DNA of 64,000 nucleotides. Origin: Oscillospiraceae bacterium. GTDB taxonomy: Bacteria > Bacillota > Clostridia > Oscillospirales > Oscillospiraceae. The position numbers were made by a program, and so were the translations under genes. The stretch spans positions 57,337-121,336 of the forward strand of contig JAFQFH010000021.1 in assembly GCA_017398685.1 (NCBI GenBank), read 5' to 3'. The notes beneath the pieces are model-generated. The model worked only from the letters and a program-made list of their open reading frames with translations. It had not been told where the DNA came from and made no database searches. Below, piece by piece: positions 8,726 to 16,863 of the stretch. Every line of letters begins with the position of its first letter. Within the stretch, counting starts at the first letter, position 1.

Positions 8726-9596
8726 TGTCAACACCTCCCAGTTCGTAGATAAAGATTTCTTCCAGAGTCAGCGGCACCACATCCATGAAGAGGGGGGATA
8801 CGGCGCTTATACGGTTTGTCAGCTCCTCGGCTGTGCCCCGGAGGATGAGCTGACGCACTCTGCCGGTGCGGCTTTCGTGGAGAATATTAAGGTCAGAGGG
8901 TAGCTCACCGCCGTCGGCAAGGGCAAGCTGTATCTTCACGATATTGTCCTGAAGCTCGCTGAGGGAACGCTCGGTGAGCATACGGCCGTGGTTGAGGATG
9001 CCCACATGGTCGCACACGTCCTCAAGCTCGCGAAGATTGTGAGAGGACACCAGCACCGTGGTGCCGTTTTCCGCCACATCGGCCATGAGAAGGCTCCACA
9101 CCTGACGGCGCATGACCGGGTCAAGCCCGTCCACAGGCTCGTCCAGAATGACTATCTCCGGGCAGAGGGACAGAGCCAGCCAGAAGGCGGCCTGCTTCTG
9201 CATGCCCTTACTGAGCTTTCGCATAGGGCGGCGGGAGTCAAGCTCAAAGCTTGCTCTCAGCTTTTCAAAACGCTCGGCGCTGAATTTGGGGTAGATGCTC
9301 TTATAAAAGCGCATCATGTCCTCAATACCGGCCTGGGGGTAGTAGAAAATCTCGTCGGGTATGTAGGCTATGCGGCTTTTGACGGCGTTGTTTTCGTATA
9401 CAGGCTGCCCGTCTATAAGTACATGGCCGCTGTCCTGCCGGTAGATACCCGCCAGATGGCGGATAACCGTGGACTTGCCGGCGCCGTTAGGCCCTACAAG
9501 ACCGTAGACCGAGCCTTTGGGCACATTTATGTCCAGCTCATTGAGAGCCTTGAAGCCGTCAAAGGTCTTGACCAGCTTTTTCGTCTCAATCATCAT
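8700..9596 (-). CDS. ABC transporter ATP-binding protein (YtrB-like)
   Basis: This is a 298-residue nucleotide-binding subunit. Walker A GPNGAGKS is at residues 35-42, an LSKGMQKQ signature and Walker B IVILDEP follow, and the H-loop SSHNL is present. About 80 residues after the ATPase core form a small accessory domain, as in DrrA/YtrB-type subunits. It powers the permease encoded immediately downstream. The start overlaps the gntR stop by 11 bp, and GGAGG sits 6 bp before it inside gntR, so gntR, ATPase and permease form one coupled operon. The signature is LSKGM rather than LSGGQ, which is common in this subgroup. Confidence 0.93.
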   Translation of the reverse strand: MMIETKKLVKTFDGFKALNELDINVPKGSVYGLVGPNGAGKSTVIRHLAGIYRQDSGHVLIDGQPVYENNAVKSRIAYIPDEIFYYPQAGIEDMMRFYKSIYPKFSAERFEKLRASFELDSRRPMRKLSKGMQKQAAFWLALSLCPEIVILDEPVDGLDPVMRRQVWSLLMADVAENGTTVLVSSHNLRELEDVCDHVGILNHGRMLTERSLSELQDNIVKIQLALADGGELPSDLNILHESRTGRVRQLILRGTAEELTNRISAVSPLFMDVVPLTLEEIFIYELGGVDSEVKDSVL

Positions 9597-9954
9597 TGGC
9601 TGCTGCCTCCTTGATCAGTGTGATTAGCTTAGCCTCGTCATCGCCGAGAGCTTTGAGTTCCGCGGCAAGGGCCTTGAAGTTTTGTTCCAGCTCCTGCCGT
9701 CTCATGGCGGCAGCTTCCTTTGCTGCGCATACGAAGCTGCCCTTACCCGGTACGCTCACCGTGTAGCCCTCTGCTTCCAGCTCACGGTAGGCGCGCTGTA
9801 TTGTGTTGGGGTTTATGGCCAGAGTGGAGGCCAGTTCCCGTACTGAGGGCATTTTGTAGCCCTCGGGCAGAGCACCGGACAGGATAAGGGCGCGGTAATT
9901 GTCCCTTACCTGTTCCCAGATGGGTGTGGGGGCGCGGAAGTTGATGTTTATCAT
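9586..9954 (-). CDS. GntR-family transcriptional regulator, YtrA type
   Basis: This short GntR regulator of 122 residues has an N-terminal winged helix (about 10-75, including the LASTLAINPNTIQRAYREL recognition region) and only a short C-terminal helical arm instead of a large effector domain. That size is typical of the YtrA subfamily, whose genes precede the ABC transporter they repress. A near-perfect palindrome at 9974-10000, just after the predicted -10 box, is a likely operator for autorepression. The inducing signal is unknown, although ytr relatives respond to cell-wall-active peptides. Confidence 0.92.
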   Translation of the reverse strand: MININFRAPTPIWEQVRDNYRALILSGALPEGYKMPSVRELASTLAINPNTIQRAYRELEAEGYTVSVPGKGSFVCAAKEAAAMRRQELEQNFKALAAELKALGDDEAKLITLIKEAAANDD

Positions 9955-9973
9955 CCAATCAGCTCCTTGTATT

Positions 9974-10000
9974 AACTGTATTAAGTAACTTAGTACGGTT
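9974..10000 (-). promoter_or_regulatory. Candidate GntR (YtrA-type) operator, 27-bp imperfect palindrome
   Basis: Read on the minus strand, the half-sites AACCGTACTAAGT and ACTTAATACAGTT flank one central T. They are inverted copies with only two mismatches. The site lies between the -10 box and the ribosome site of gntR, where a bound repressor would block transcription. Confidence 0.75.
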
Positions 10001-10003
10001 CAT

Positions 10004-10032
10004 ACGTTATCACATAAAAAACCCGCTGTCAA
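10004..10032 (-). promoter_or_regulatory. Promoter of the gntR-ABC operon
   Basis: Minus-strand TTGACA (10032-10027), a 17-bp spacer and TAACGT (10009-10004). The perfect -35 box is part of the downstream arm of the cinA terminator hairpin. Confidence 0.6.
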
Positions 10033-10051
10033 CTGTTTTTTTGACGGCGGG
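10016..10051 (-). terminator. Terminator of thiI-cinA
   Basis: CCCGCCGTCAA and TTGACAGCGGG pair over 11 bp with one mismatch and are followed by six T on the minus strand. It ends 36 bp past the cinA stop and overlaps the next promoter. Confidence 0.85.
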
Positions 10052-10086
10052 CTGAAAAATTTGTTTCATTGTATTGGGAAAATTTG

Positions 10087-11346
10087 TTATTTCATCATGA
10101 TATCGAGGCCGGTGAGGTAGCGGCGGATCATGTCATAGGCGTGGTTGCCGGACATCTGGCGCACATAGCTGCGGCTGCGGTGCTCACCCAGCTTCAGGTG
10201 GCGCACCCAGGTCGCCCCCTCAATTGCCATAGCCACAAACACTGTACCCACGGGGTTCACCCCGTCTCCATCGGGGCCTGCAAGACCGGTGACACTGACG
10301 GCGATATCCGTGTCCAGAATCTTACGGCAGCGCTCCGCCATTTCCTTTGCAACAGCGGGGCTGACTGCGCCCTCCCGCTCTATAAGCTCCGGGTCAATGC
10401 CGAGGAGTTTTGCCTTGGCCTCATTGGTATAGGTTACCATACCGCCCTTGAAAAAGGCGCTGGCTCCCGGCAGCTCGGTAAAGCGCTTGGCTATCTGACC
10501 GCCGGTGCAGCTTTCAGCCGTGGCAAAGCTCATGGGCTTTTCCTTTAAAAGCTCCAGAACACGCTCTTCAAGGTTTTCAACGTCCACACCGTAGGCGTAC
10601 TCCCCTATCCGCGCTTTCACCTTTTCCACCAGCGGCAGCAGCATTTCTTCCGCGGCCTCATGGCTTTCGGCTTTGGCGGTGAGCTTTACAAAGCAGTCGC
10701 ACTCCTTGGCGTAGGGGGCCATGCTGGGATTTGCCATTGCGTTCATTTCCTCGGCAAACATATCGTCCACAGTGCTCTCACCGATGCCGAAGACATTCAC
10801 CGTGTGGGAGACTATCTGGGTGCCGGAGAGCTTTCTTAAGTACGGCAGGGCGCTGTCCCTGAGCATGGCACGACACTCCTTGGGAGGGCCGGGCAGCATA
10901 AGGACTATCTTGCCGTCCTTTTCAAAGGCGCAGCCGGGGGCAGTACCGCAATTATTATGGAAAACGGTGCAGCCCTCGGGCAGCATGGCCTGAGAGAAGT
11001 TATTGTCGGTAAACTTGCGGCCTATGCGGATATAGTCGTAAAGTCCCTCGTGCTCTTTCTCGTTGCGGACAAGCTCAAGGCCGAAGGTTTTGGCCAGAAT
11101 TTCCTTGGTAATATCGTCACAGGTGGGGCCAAGGCCGCCGGTGGTGATGATGATATCAGCCCTGTCCCGGGCTATCTTCACACAGTTTTCAATTCTGGCA
11201 GGGTTATCCCCCACCACTGTGTGATAGAGTACATTTATGCCTATCTTCGAGAGCATTTCGGATACGTCCCGGGCGTCGGTATTGGTCACATGGCCCAGCA
11301 AAAGCTCTGTGCCGACGGAGATTATCTCGGTAACATACTCTTTCAT
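10087..11346 (-). CDS. cinA: CinA: competence/damage-inducible protein with nicotinamide-nucleotide amidase domain
   Basis: The full-length CinA has 419 residues. The N-terminal MoCF/MogA-like domain (about 1-170) contains TTGGLGPTCDDITKE. The C-terminal PncC-type amidase domain (about 260-415) contains ATAESCTGGQIA with the catalytic Ser-Cys region and VTGLAGPDGDG. The family hydrolyses NMN to NaMN and cleaves ADP-ribose, giving pyridine nucleotide recycling. The start overlaps the thiI stop by four bases (ATGA), so the two are translationally coupled. No recA gene follows, unlike in many Firmicutes. Confidence 0.95.
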   Translation of the reverse strand: MKEYVTEIISVGTELLLGHVTNTDARDVSEMLSKIGINVLYHTVVGDNPARIENCVKIARDRADIIITTGGLGPTCDDITKEILAKTFGLELVRNEKEHEGLYDYIRIGRKFTDNNFSQAMLPEGCTVFHNNCGTAPGCAFEKDGKIVLMLPGPPKECRAMLRDSALPYLRKLSGTQIVSHTVNVFGIGESTVDDMFAEEMNAMANPSMAPYAKECDCFVKLTAKAESHEAAEEMLLPLVEKVKARIGEYAYGVDVENLEERVLELLKEKPMSFATAESCTGGQIAKRFTELPGASAFFKGGMVTYTNEAKAKLLGIDPELIEREGAVSPAVAKEMAERCRKILDTDIAVSVTGLAGPDGDGVNPVGTVFVAMAIEGATWVRHLKLGEHRSRSYVRQMSGNHAYDMIRRYLTGLDIMMK

Positions 11347-12515
11347 GCGCCCACCGTTATCCTCTCAATACCGGCAATGGCTTCTTCCACAAGAGCCTCA
11401 ATATCCATGGCGCTCTCGGCGGCCTCAACCTCGCTGAGTTTTGGTTTGGTGCGGGGGTGCTTGGGGGTAAAGACGGTGCAGCAGTCCTCATAGGGCAGAA
11501 TGGAGGTTTCAAAGGTACCTATCTTACGGGCAAGGCGGACAATCTCCTCCTTGTCCATGCCGATAAGGGGCTGGAGCACGGGCAGGTCTGTGACTGCCTG
11601 AGTGGAGGCCATGGCCTCCATGGTCTGGCTTGCCACCTGACCCAGGTTTTCGCCGGTGACGATGGCCTTTGCGCCGTTGGCCTCGGCTATGCGCTGGGAA
11701 ATGCGCATCATAAAGCGGCGCATGATGAGGGTGAAATACTCCTCTGGGCACTTATCGCGGATCTCCTCCTGAATATGGGTGAAGGGCACCACCTCAATGG
11801 TCATCTTGCCGCAGTAAGCGGTGAGGATGTCCGCCAGCTCCACCACCTTGTCCTTGGCCTGCTGGGAGGTATAGGGGAAGGAGAAGAAATGGATGGGGAT
11901 AAGGCGCACGCCCCGGCGGCAGATCATGTAGGTGGAGACGGGGCTGTCGATACCGCCGGAGAGCAGCGTGACCGCAACGCCGTTGCAGCCCACGGGCATA
12001 CCGCCTGCACCGGGCACGGGAGTGGCGTGGACATATGCTGCAAGGTCGCGCACCTCGATGTGGACAGTAAGCTCCGGCTCGTGGACATCCACCACGGTGT
12101 CCGGGTAGGCTTCCGCCAGCTCCCCGCCCACGTACTGGCTCAGCTGAATACTGGTCATGGGGAAGGCCTTGTCGGAACGCTTGGACTCCACCTTGAAGCT
12201 CTTTGTGCTCTCCATATCGTCCTTGAGATATTCAATGGCCAGCTTTGCAATGGCCTCCTTGTTCTTTTCGCAGGCGGCGGCACGGGTCAGGCTTATAACG
12301 CCAAAGACCTTTTTGCACACCTCAAAGGCCGCGTCAATATCCTCATTGTCGGTGAGGGCTTCAACATAGACGGTGGACTGCATGCAGTAGACCTTGAACT
12401 TGCCTACCCGCTCAAGTCTGCGGCGGATATTGCCCATGAGCTTGAGCTCAAAGGAACGGCGGTTGAGACCCTTGAGGACGATTTCGCCCAGCTTCAAAAG
12501 AATAATGTCGTTCAT
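11343..12515 (-). CDS. thiI: ThiI: tRNA 4-thiouridine synthase
   Basis: This 390-residue ThiI has a ferredoxin-like N-terminal domain, a THUMP domain (about 60-165) and a PP-loop domain with SGGIDSP (about residues 185-191). The conserved EDCCTVFTPKHP segment near 345 is present. ThiI adenylates U8 of tRNA and delivers sulfur to make 4-thiouridine, and may also supply sulfur for thiazole. The E. coli C-terminal rhodanese domain is absent, as in Bacillus, so a partner cysteine desulfurase would be needed. No such gene is in the window. It is the first gene of a two-gene unit with cinA. Confidence 0.95.
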   Translation of the reverse strand: MNDIILLKLGEIVLKGLNRRSFELKLMGNIRRRLERVGKFKVYCMQSTVYVEALTDNEDIDAAFEVCKKVFGVISLTRAAACEKNKEAIAKLAIEYLKDDMESTKSFKVESKRSDKAFPMTSIQLSQYVGGELAEAYPDTVVDVHEPELTVHIEVRDLAAYVHATPVPGAGGMPVGCNGVAVTLLSGGIDSPVSTYMICRRGVRLIPIHFFSFPYTSQQAKDKVVELADILTAYCGKMTIEVVPFTHIQEEIRDKCPEEYFTLIMRRFMMRISQRIAEANGAKAIVTGENLGQVASQTMEAMASTQAVTDLPVLQPLIGMDKEEIVRLARKIGTFETSILPYEDCCTVFTPKHPRTKPKLSEVEAAESAMDIEALVEEAIAGIERITVGA

Positions 12516-12641
12516 ATATCATATCTCCCTTAAAAGAGCAAGTTATATTGAAAAAAATCCGGCTGATATTATACCACATTGAGAAGAATTAAGCTATCAA
12601 AAGTTTTTATCTTTTGTCTTTGCTTCATTGGTTTTGTACCA

Positions 12642-12670
12642 TTGACAAAGGCCGGGATAAAGACTAAAAT
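12642..12670 (+). promoter_or_regulatory. Promoter of the TauE/SafE gene
   Basis: TTGACA, 17 bp, TAAAAT. The start codon is 38 bp downstream. Confidence 0.82.
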
Positions 12671-12708
12671 CTTCCCGGATTTTGTTTTATGTGGTAAGGG
12701 GTCGTACT

Positions 12709-13434
12709 ATGGCTGTACAGTTTTCAGCAATAGCGTTCTTCACATTTCTGGCCGGTATTGTACAGGGCGTTACCGGCTTTGGTGCAGGCACCTTGCAGAT
12801 GATGGTGTTGCCCTTGTTTTTCCCGCTCATTGAGGCCACAGGCATCTCCGGCGTGGTATGCTGGTCGCTGACCACAGCAATGTTCTATCGTTACAGGAAA
12901 TACGTCAAGCCCAAAAAGGTCATCCTGCCCACTTTGTTTTATCTTCTTGGTTCTTATTCCGCCATATCCTTTTCCATGCAGGTCAATCAGGAGCTTATGC
13001 AGCGGGTGATGGGCGTGTTCCTTCTCCTTTTGGCCTGCTATTTTCTCTTTATCCAGAGTGAAAAAGTGGAGAATGTAAGCTCTTTTGCGGCGGTGATTTT
13101 CTCCGTGGTTTCCGGCGTGTGTGACGGGCTTTTCGGCATTGGCGGGCCTTTGATGGTAATTCTTTTTCTGGCCCACAGTGACAGTAAGGAGGAATATCTG
13201 GGTAACTCACAGGCGCTTTTTTTCGGCACACTGCTGGTTAACTGCACTGTACGCATACATAAGGGTATACTCACTCAGGCGCACATTCCCTATATTGTTG
13301 TTGGGCTTGTCACGATGTCTCTGGGTGGTTTTATTGCAAAGCGCATTGCCGACCGGATTGACGGTGACAAACTCCGGCGCATCGTGTACTACTGTGTGGG
13401 TGCGGCAGGTGTGATAAATTTACTGGGAATATAA
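12709..13434 (+). CDS. TauE/SafE-family membrane transporter
   Basis: This membrane protein of 241 residues has about seven to eight helices. The internal duplication typical of TauE/SafE is visible: GVTGFGAGTLQM in the first half and GVCDGLFGIGGPLMVI in the second. The family exports sulfite, sulfoacetate or other organic acids, and the substrate is not deducible here. The ATG at 12709 is favoured by AAGGGG 8 bp upstream, and an in-frame start at 12682 lacks a ribosome site. It has its own promoter and ends in a bidirectional terminator, so it is monocistronic. Confidence 0.87.
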   Translation: MAVQFSAIAFFTFLAGIVQGVTGFGAGTLQMMVLPLFFPLIEATGISGVVCWSLTTAMFYRYRKYVKPKKVILPTLFYLLGSYSAISFSMQVNQELMQRVMGVFLLLLACYFLFIQSEKVENVSSFAAVIFSVVSGVCDGLFGIGGPLMVILFLAHSDSKEEYLGNSQALFFGTLLVNCTVRIHKGILTQAHIPYIVVGLVTMSLGGFIAKRIADRIDGDKLRRIVYYCVGAAGVINLLGI

Positions 13435-13463
13435 AAAATCCGATGGTTTTCCATCGGATTTTT
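13434..13463 (+). terminator. Bidirectional terminator between TauE/SafE and comM
   Basis: A 13-bp perfect stem (AAAAATCCGATGG and complement) closes a 4-nt TTTT loop. The A-run and T-run arms let it work in both directions for these convergent genes. Confidence 0.9.
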
Positions 13464-13476
13464 CCGTTTTTATTAT

Positions 13477-14994
13477 TTATCCCTCGCGGAAGTCATAGGT
13501 GCGGTACTGGATGGCCTCGGCCAGGTGCTGGCTTTGTATAGTCTCGCTGCCTTCAAGGTCTGCAATGGTGCGGGCCACGCGCAAAATGCGGTCATAGCTT
13601 CTGGCGGAAAGGCCCATAGAGTCAAAGGCGGCTTTCATAAGTCCCTCCCCTTCCTCGTCCAGCGCACAGTGCTGACGGAGGGCCTTGGGGGATATGCGGC
13701 TGTTGCTCATGGAACCGTCATCTTCAAAGCGCTTTCTCTGTACCTCTCTTGCGGCATTGACCCGTTTTTTTATCTCAGCGCTGCTCTCGGCGGGTTTCTT
13801 TCTGCGTAACTCCTCATAGTCAAGAGCCGGTACTTCAACGATAAGGTCTATCCTGTCCAGCAGCGGCCCGGAGATACGGCTGTGATAGCGGCGCACCTCG
13901 TGCTCAGAGCACTTGCATCTGCCGGAGGGATGGCCAAACCAACCGCATTTGCAGGGGTTCATGGCGCACACCAGCATGAAGCGGGCAGGAAAAGTCAATG
14001 TTCCCGCCACGCGGGAGACGGTGACCTCCCCGTCCTCCATGGGCTGACGCAAAACCTCCAGAGCGTCGGAGCGAAATTCCGGCAGTTCGTCGAGAAACAG
14101 CACACCGTTGTGGGCAAGGCTTATCTCGCCGGGTTTGGGTACTGCCCCGCCGCCGGAGAGCCCCGCTGCACTGACTGTATGGTGAGGCGCTCTGAAAGGG
14201 CGCTGGGCAACAATGGGGGACGACTTGCTTGTAAGCCCCGACACAGAGTATATCTCAGTAGACTCTATCATCTCCGCCTTGCTCATATCGGGCAGAATGC
14301 CGGGCAGGCGCTTTGCCATCATGGATTTGCCGGCTCCCGGAGGGCCGACGATGAGGATATTGTGGCCTCCGGCGGCGGCAATCTCAAGGGCGCGTTTTAC
14401 GTTCTCCTGAGCCTTTACATCCGCAAAGTCGCCAAGGCTGCTTTCATAGCTTTCCGGTGCTGTGGGCTGGGCCGCTTCAATAAGTTCCTCCCCGCTTAAG
14501 TGCCGGATTAGCTGATGGACGGTTTTGACGGGGTAAATCTCAATCTCGTCGGCAAAGGCGGCTTCTGCTGCGTTCTCCTCCGGGACAAAGAGCTTTTTTA
14601 TCCCTGCCCGCTGAGCGGCAATGGCCATGGGCAGCACGCCCTGAACTGCGCGAAGCTCACCCATGAGAGAAAGCTCACCGATGAAGGCGCAGTCCTCCCC
14701 TATTCTGCCCAGGTCACCGCCCGCCGAGAGGATGGCGACAAGCATGGGCAGATCGTAGACCGTACCGGCTTTTTTCTTGTCGGCAGGGGCAAGATTTATG
14801 GTGAGCCTGCTTACAGGGAACTTAAAGCCGTTATTTTTAATTGCGGCGCGGACACGTTCCCTTGCCTCCTTGACGGCGGCATCAGGCAGACCCACTATGT
14901 CAAAGGCGGGAAGCCCTGTGGAGATATAAACCTCCACCAGCACTTCATAACCGCCTACGCCCGTTACACCTAAGCTTTTTACACTGGAGAACAT
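13477..14994 (-). CDS. comM: YifB/ComM-family Mg-chelatase-like AAA+ ATPase
   Basis: This 505-residue protein begins with a Lon-protease-S5-like domain (about 1-170, containing [15 protein letters not shown]). An AAA+ module follows with Walker A GPPGAGKS (Lys223) and Walker [11 protein letters not shown], then a zinc-type [18 protein letters not shown] region. The C-terminal helical domain follows. ComM is a hexameric helicase that promotes branch migration during natural transformation in Gram-negatives, and its role in Firmicutes is less clear. GGGAGG 11 bp upstream supports the start. The gene lies next to aspS but beyond that gene's terminator. Confidence 0.94.
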   Translation of the reverse strand: MFSSVKSLGVTGVGGYEVLVEVYISTGLPAFDIVGLPDAAVKEARERVRAAIKNNGFKFPVSRLTINLAPADKKKAGTVYDLPMLVAILSAGGDLGRIGEDCAFIGELSLMGELRAVQGVLPMAIAAQRAGIKKLFVPEENAAEAAFADEIEIYPVKTVHQLIRHLSGEELIEAAQPTAPESYESSLGDFADVKAQENVKRALEIAAAGGHNILIVGPPGAGKSMMAKRLPGILPDMSKAEMIESTEIYSVSGLTSKSSPIVAQRPFRAPHHTVSAAGLSGGGAVPKPGEISLAHNGVLFLDELPEFRSDALEVLRQPMEDGEVTVSRVAGTLTFPARFMLVCAMNPCKCGWFGHPSGRCKCSEHEVRRYHSRISGPLLDRIDLIVEVPALDYEELRRKKPAESSAEIKKRVNAAREVQRKRFEDDGSMSNSRISPKALRQHCALDEEGEGLMKAAFDSMGLSARSYDRILRVARTIADLEGSETIQSQHLAEAIQYRTYDFREG

Positions 14995-15020
14995 ATGAAA
15001 TCCTCCCTGATAATTTGTTT

Positions 15021-15050
15021 AAAAAAGCCAGAGGCTGACTCTGGCTTTTT
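15021..15050 (-). terminator. Terminator of aspS
   Basis: A stem AAAAAGCCAGAG/CTCTGGCTTTTT around a 5-nt loop lies directly after the aspS stop. T-runs on both sides suit either direction. Confidence 0.88.
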
Positions 15051-15055
15051 AATAT

Positions 15056-16834
15056 TTACTCTTCGCTGACGATGGCGATGTGCAGCTCGTCCAGCTGCTT
15101 TTGTTCCACGGCGGAGGGGGCGTCCATCATAATGTCGGCAGCGTTCTTGTTCATGGGGAAGGGTATGATCTCGCGGATAGAGTCCTCACCGGCCAGGAGC
15201 ATGACCATACGGTCAACGCCCGGGGCGATACCGGCATGGGGGGGCGCACCGTAGCAGAAGGCATTGTACATGGCGGGGAACTTTTTCTTCACGTCCTCTT
15301 CGCCAAGGCGCACCATCTCGAAGGCCTTTATCATGATTTCGGGGTCGTGGTTACGGACAGCGCCGGAGGAGAGCTCAACACCGTTGCAGACAAGGTCATA
15401 CTGGTCTGCGGTGATGGAGAGAGGATCCACCTCGCCCCGCTCTACCTTCAGGAGAGTTTCCATGCCGCCGGAGGGCATGGAGAAGGGGTTGTGGCAGAAC
15501 TCAAGCTCGCCGGACTCTTCACCGATCTCGTACATGGGGAAGTCCACTATCCAGCAGAACTCGTAGCGTTCCTTGTCCATGTGGTTGGGGCAGGCGTTGC
15601 CCAGCATCTTGCGAAGGACACCGGCAGTCTTTACAGCGGCATCGCGCTTGCCTGCAGCGAGAGCCACAAGGCAGTTGGGCTTAAGGTCAAGGGCTTCGAT
15701 GAGCTTATCGGCGCGGTCAGAAACAAACTTTGCAACACCGCCGGCTATCTGACCCTGCTCGTCCAGCTTGAACCAATAGGGCTTGTAGCCTGCCTGCACC
15801 TCAACATCGGCGCAGAGCTTGTCTATATTCTTACGGGTGAGGGCGCAGTCAGTGACAACGATGGCCTTGACAACGGCATCCTCAAGGTTGAAGGGTGCAA
15901 ACTCGGTATCGCGGGTGAGGGCGGTAATATCCTCAACAGTCAGGTCGATACGAAGGTCGGGCTTGTCAGAGCCGTACTTCTCCATGGCCTCAAGGTAAGG
16001 AATACGCTTGAAGGGTGCGGAGGAGGCTATGTCATAGGTGCCGTACTTTGCAAAGATGGGGGGCAGCACGTCCTCAATGACGGCAAACACATCGTCCTGA
16101 GTGGCGAAGGCCATTTCCATGTCCAGCTGGTAGAACTCACCGGGGGAACGGTCGCCGCGGGCATCCTCATCGCGGAAGCAGGGGGCGATCTGGAAATAAC
16201 GGTCAAAACCAGAGGTCATCAGCAGCTGCTTGAATTGCTGGGGTGCCTGAGGCAGAGCGTAGAACTTGCCGGGGTGCTTTCTGGCGGGCACCAGATAGTC
16301 TCTCGCGCCTTCGGGAGAGGAGGCGGTGAGAATGGGAGTGGTAATCTCAAGGAAGCCGTGCTGGGTCATGGCCTGACGGAGGGCAGAGACCACGTTGCAG
16401 CGGAGGATGATGTTCTTCTTTACTGCGGGGTTTCTCAGGTCCAGATAGCGGTACTTGAGACGGGCAGTCTCATCGGCGTCGCGGCTGCGGTTTATCTCAA
16501 AGGGCAGCTCATTATAGCGGCAGCGGCCCAGAATCTCAATCTTCTCGGGGACGACTTCGATATCACCGGTGTCCTGCTTGGGGTTTTTGCTGGCGCGCTC
16601 ACGGACGATGCCCTCAACGGAGATGGTGGACTCCTTGTTGACGGACTTGACGATCTCCATCATGTCGGCGCTTTCAACGACGACCTGAGTGGTGCCGTAA
16701 AAGTCACGGAGGACAACGAATGCAAAGTTATTGCCCACTTCGCGGACATTTTCCATCCAACCGACTATTTTGACCTTTTCGCCTGCGTTGGCAAGGCGAA
16801 GCTCATTACAGGTATGTGTACGGGACTGAAACAT
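15056..16834 (-). CDS. aspS: Aspartyl-tRNA synthetase
   Basis: The full-length bacterial-type enzyme has 592 residues. An N-terminal OB-fold binds the anticodon (about 1-105). The class II catalytic core carries motif 2 (FRDEDARGDRSPGEF) and motif 3 (GIAPGVDRMVML). The GAD insertion lies at about 290-420. It charges tRNA-Asp. The bacterial-type enzyme may be discriminating or may also serve tRNA-Asn, depending on whether a separate AsnRS exists. It starts 30 bp after hisS, so hisS-aspS form the usual pair. No T-box leader precedes the pair. Confidence 0.97.
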   Translation of the reverse strand: MFQSRTHTCNELRLANAGEKVKIVGWMENVREVGNNFAFVVLRDFYGTTQVVVESADMMEIVKSVNKESTISVEGIVRERASKNPKQDTGDIEVVPEKIEILGRCRYNELPFEINRSRDADETARLKYRYLDLRNPAVKKNIILRCNVVSALRQAMTQHGFLEITTPILTASSPEGARDYLVPARKHPGKFYALPQAPQQFKQLLMTSGFDRYFQIAPCFRDEDARGDRSPGEFYQLDMEMAFATQDDVFAVIEDVLPPIFAKYGTYDIASSAPFKRIPYLEAMEKYGSDKPDLRIDLTVEDITALTRDTEFAPFNLEDAVVKAIVVTDCALTRKNIDKLCADVEVQAGYKPYWFKLDEQGQIAGGVAKFVSDRADKLIEALDLKPNCLVALAAGKRDAAVKTAGVLRKMLGNACPNHMDKERYEFCWIVDFPMYEIGEESGELEFCHNPFSMPSGGMETLLKVERGEVDPLSITADQYDLVCNGVELSSGAVRNHDPEIMIKAFEMVRLGEEDVKKKFPAMYNAFCYGAPPHAGIAPGVDRMVMLLAGEDSIREIIPFPMNKNAADIMMDAPSAVEQKQLDELHIAIVSEE

Positions 16835-16863
16835 ATTTATCCTCTTTTCCTATATAAAATAGC

